Part shown: positions 62,741 to 64,000 of the stretch, piece after piece | Numbering within the stretch: the first letter of the stretch is position 1 | Layout of the letters: every line of letters starts with the position of its first letter | Assembly: GCA_016201285.1 (NCBI GenBank) | Contig: JACQDE010000087.1 | Coordinates: 1 to 64,000, forward strand | From: Acidobacteriota bacterium | GTDB lineage: Bacteria > Acidobacteriota > Terriglobia > Acidiferrales > UBA7541 | Reading direction: 5' to 3' | Length of the DNA stretch: 64,000 nt | The notes under the pieces: model-generated | What the model was told of the DNA's origin: nothing | The model's input: the letters and a program-made list of their open reading frames with translations, nothing else | Database searches by the model: none | Position numbers and translations under genes: made by a program

Positions 62741-62917
62741 TTGACTGGTCCCGCGGCAAGTGGTAGTTTCGCGGCAATCGGGGTGAGGGGTGGCTTTGGT
62801 GCCTGGCACCGGTGGTCCGGGGCGAAATGTTTCTTCGCGATTCTTCTGTCTCTCATTCTGCCCAGGCCATCCTGATCAGAAATCCATTCGAGATCACAAC
62901 CAGGGGGAGAGCAAGAC
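62741..62917 (+). promoter_or_regulatory. conserved promoter and 5' leader of TonB-dependent receptor gene 2
   Basis: TTGACT (62741-62746) and TAGTTT (62764-62769) are 17 nt apart. TGGTAGTTTCGCGGCA (62761-62776) is identical to 59020-59035, and the distance from it to the ATG is 157 nt in both genes. Similarity continues through TGTCTCTCATTCTGCCCA to AGGGGGAGAGCAAGAC. The remaining part of the 381-nt gap holds the hairpin at 62659 and nothing else I recognise. Confidence 0.6.
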
Positions 62918-64000
62918 ATGAAAAACCGTTGTGTGGGCGCATTGCTTGTAGCGTTGCTGGTGTTCAGCGCCGGCGCGTGGGCGCAAGTCAGCACTTCCAG
63001 CATCTCCGGCACTGTGCTGGACAAGACCGGGGCGGTGGTCGCGGGCGCGAAAGTGTCCCTGAAGAATGAGGCCACCGGCATCGTCCAGGAGACGAAGACC
63101 ACGGATGCCGGCAGTTATTCCTTCGCCTCGCTGCTTCCCGGCAGCTACACCATCGCCGTGGAGATGCAGGGGTTCCAGAAGTGGGTGAGCACGAAGAACC
63201 CGGTGAACGTCGGCGCCCCGACGCATGTGGACGCCACGCTGGAAGTGGGCGCGGTGACTTCCGTCGTGGAAGTCGAGAGCACGTTCGAAAGGCTGGCCAC
63301 TTCGAACGCCTCTCTCGGCGGCGTGATTGGCCGCAAAGAGATCACCGAGCTGCCCCTGAACGGGCGCAACCCGCTCAACCTGATCGTGCTGGAGCCCGGG
63401 CTGGTGCAGCGCACCGGCGGCAGCGCCGGATCTGGCACGCACGTGTTCGGCTCGCGCGACCGCGCTCACAACGTCACCATTGACGGCATTGACGCCAACG
63501 AGTCCTCCGTACCCAATCCCCAGAGCAACATCTACCGCCTCACACCGGACAACGTTCAGGAATACCGCGTGACCACGCACAACGCCACCCCCGAATTCGG
63601 CCGCAACAGCGGCGCCAACGTCACTATCGCCACCCGCTCCGGCGGCAACGACTTCCATGGCGACGCCATCTGGTATCACCGCAACACCATCCTGAACTCC
63701 AACGAGTGGTTCAGCAACTCCGCCGGGAAGAACCCGCTCACCGGTCAGGACAAGCAGCCCCGGCCGACCCTGCTGTTGCACCAGTTCGGCGGCGACCTCA
63801 GCGGTCCGATCATCAAGAACAAGCTGTTCTTCTTTGTCAGCTACCAGAATAACCGCATCAAGCAGGCCCAGCCCATCACGCAGTCTTTCGGCGTGCCGAT
63901 CGTATATACCGCGGCCGCGCGGGGCGGAGTGTTCCGCTACGTGAAGGGCTGCATCAACCTGGTGAACCAGGCCAACTGCGTTTCCTCTCCGAGCGACCCG
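62918..64000 (+). CDS. TonB-dependent receptor, partial (cut by window end)
   Basis: The first 361 residues of a second Oar-like receptor. A signal peptide (GALLVALLVFSAGAWAQ) precedes a carboxypeptidase-regulatory-like domain (SISGTVLDKTGAVVAGAKVS) and a plug domain (ELPLNGRNPLNLIVLEPGLV, VTIDGIDANESSVPNPQSNI, EFGRNSGANVTIATRSGGND). The frame is open at 64000. It resembles gene 1 at the N-terminus (GAWAQ and leader region almost identical) but diverges in the plug, so the pair looks like an old duplication or shared regulon rather than a recent copy. Ligand unknown. Confidence 0.93.
   Translation, partial: MKNRCVGALLVALLVFSAGAWAQVSTSSISGTVLDKTGAVVAGAKVSLKNEATGIVQETKTTDAGSYSFASLLPGSYTIAVEMQGFQKWVSTKNPVNVGAPTHVDATLEVGAVTSVVEVESTFERLATSNASLGGVIGRKEITELPLNGRNPLNLIVLEPGLVQRTGGSAGSGTHVFGSRDRAHNVTIDGIDANESSVPNPQSNIYRLTPDNVQEYRVTTHNATPEFGRNSGANVTIATRSGGNDFHGDAIWYHRNTILNSNEWFSNSAGKNPLTGQDKQPRPTLLLHQFGGDLSGPIIKNKLFFFVSYQNNRIKQAQPITQSFGVPIVYTAAARGGVFRYVKGCINLVNQANCVSSPSDP

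Overview
This window looks like an Acidobacteriota chromosome (high G+C). The evidence is two Oar-like TonB-dependent receptors with an N-terminal carboxypeptidase-regulatory domain, a DUF1800/DUF1501 pair, a BNR-repeat (VPS10-like) secreted protein, a Ser/Thr kinase fused to TPR repeats, a PadR/HAAS-domain pair and many exported M2, M14 and M28 metallopeptidases. This assignment rests on gene-family content, not on a marker gene. No rRNA, tRNA or CRISPR array was seen.

Layout. 1-10.4 kb: two tandem hairpins, an exported M2 peptidase, a kinase-FlgO-TPR sensor, a small cupredoxin-like protein, NAD-dependent DNA ligase (ligA), a diacylglycerol-kinase-like enzyme, a YdjM-like membrane protein and a VTT-domain protein. 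10.5-26 kb: a divergent membrane pyrophosphatase, a BNR-repeat protein, a LolA-like protein, an amino-acid permease, the DUF1501/DUF1800 pair, an M28 peptidase and proline dehydrogenase. 25.4-36.6 kb: two PilZ proteins with small partners, a BrkB-like protein, an M14 carboxypeptidase, a nucleotide-transporter-like protein fused to HEAT repeats, and an exported protein joining a PPP-type phosphatase to a kinase-like domain.

36.6-41.5 kb is an accessory island. It is visibly A+T-richer than its flanks. On the left lie remnants of an M14-like gene and an Rhs/YD-repeat gene; on the right lies a frameshifted, truncated IS1380-type transposase. Between them, a near-consensus promoter drives four genes on one strand: a secreted Cys/Trp-rich protein, a secreted protein that may be a beta-propeller, a GT-C-like membrane protein and an N-acetylmuramoyl-L-alanine amidase. 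I do not recognise this set as a described system, and it is the best candidate here for something new.

41.7-58.9 kb carries an extended peptidoglycan-recycling neighbourhood: an amino-sugar kinase (BadF family), a sodium:solute symporter and an APC permease translationally coupled, an N-acyl-D-amino-acid deacylase, a divergent pair of exported hydrolases (beta-lactamase-like domain + NamZ/DUF1343, and NagZ/GH3 + beta-lactamase-like domain), MurQ and MurA. Together these could take muropeptide sugars from extracytoplasmic cleavage to MurNAc-6-phosphate ether cleavage and re-entry into UDP-MurNAc synthesis. A PadR regulator with an 18-bp palindrome over its promoter and a signal peptidase I are embedded in it. 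59-64 kb: two TonB-dependent receptor genes, the second cut by the window end, each preceded by the same promoter and leader with identical spacing.
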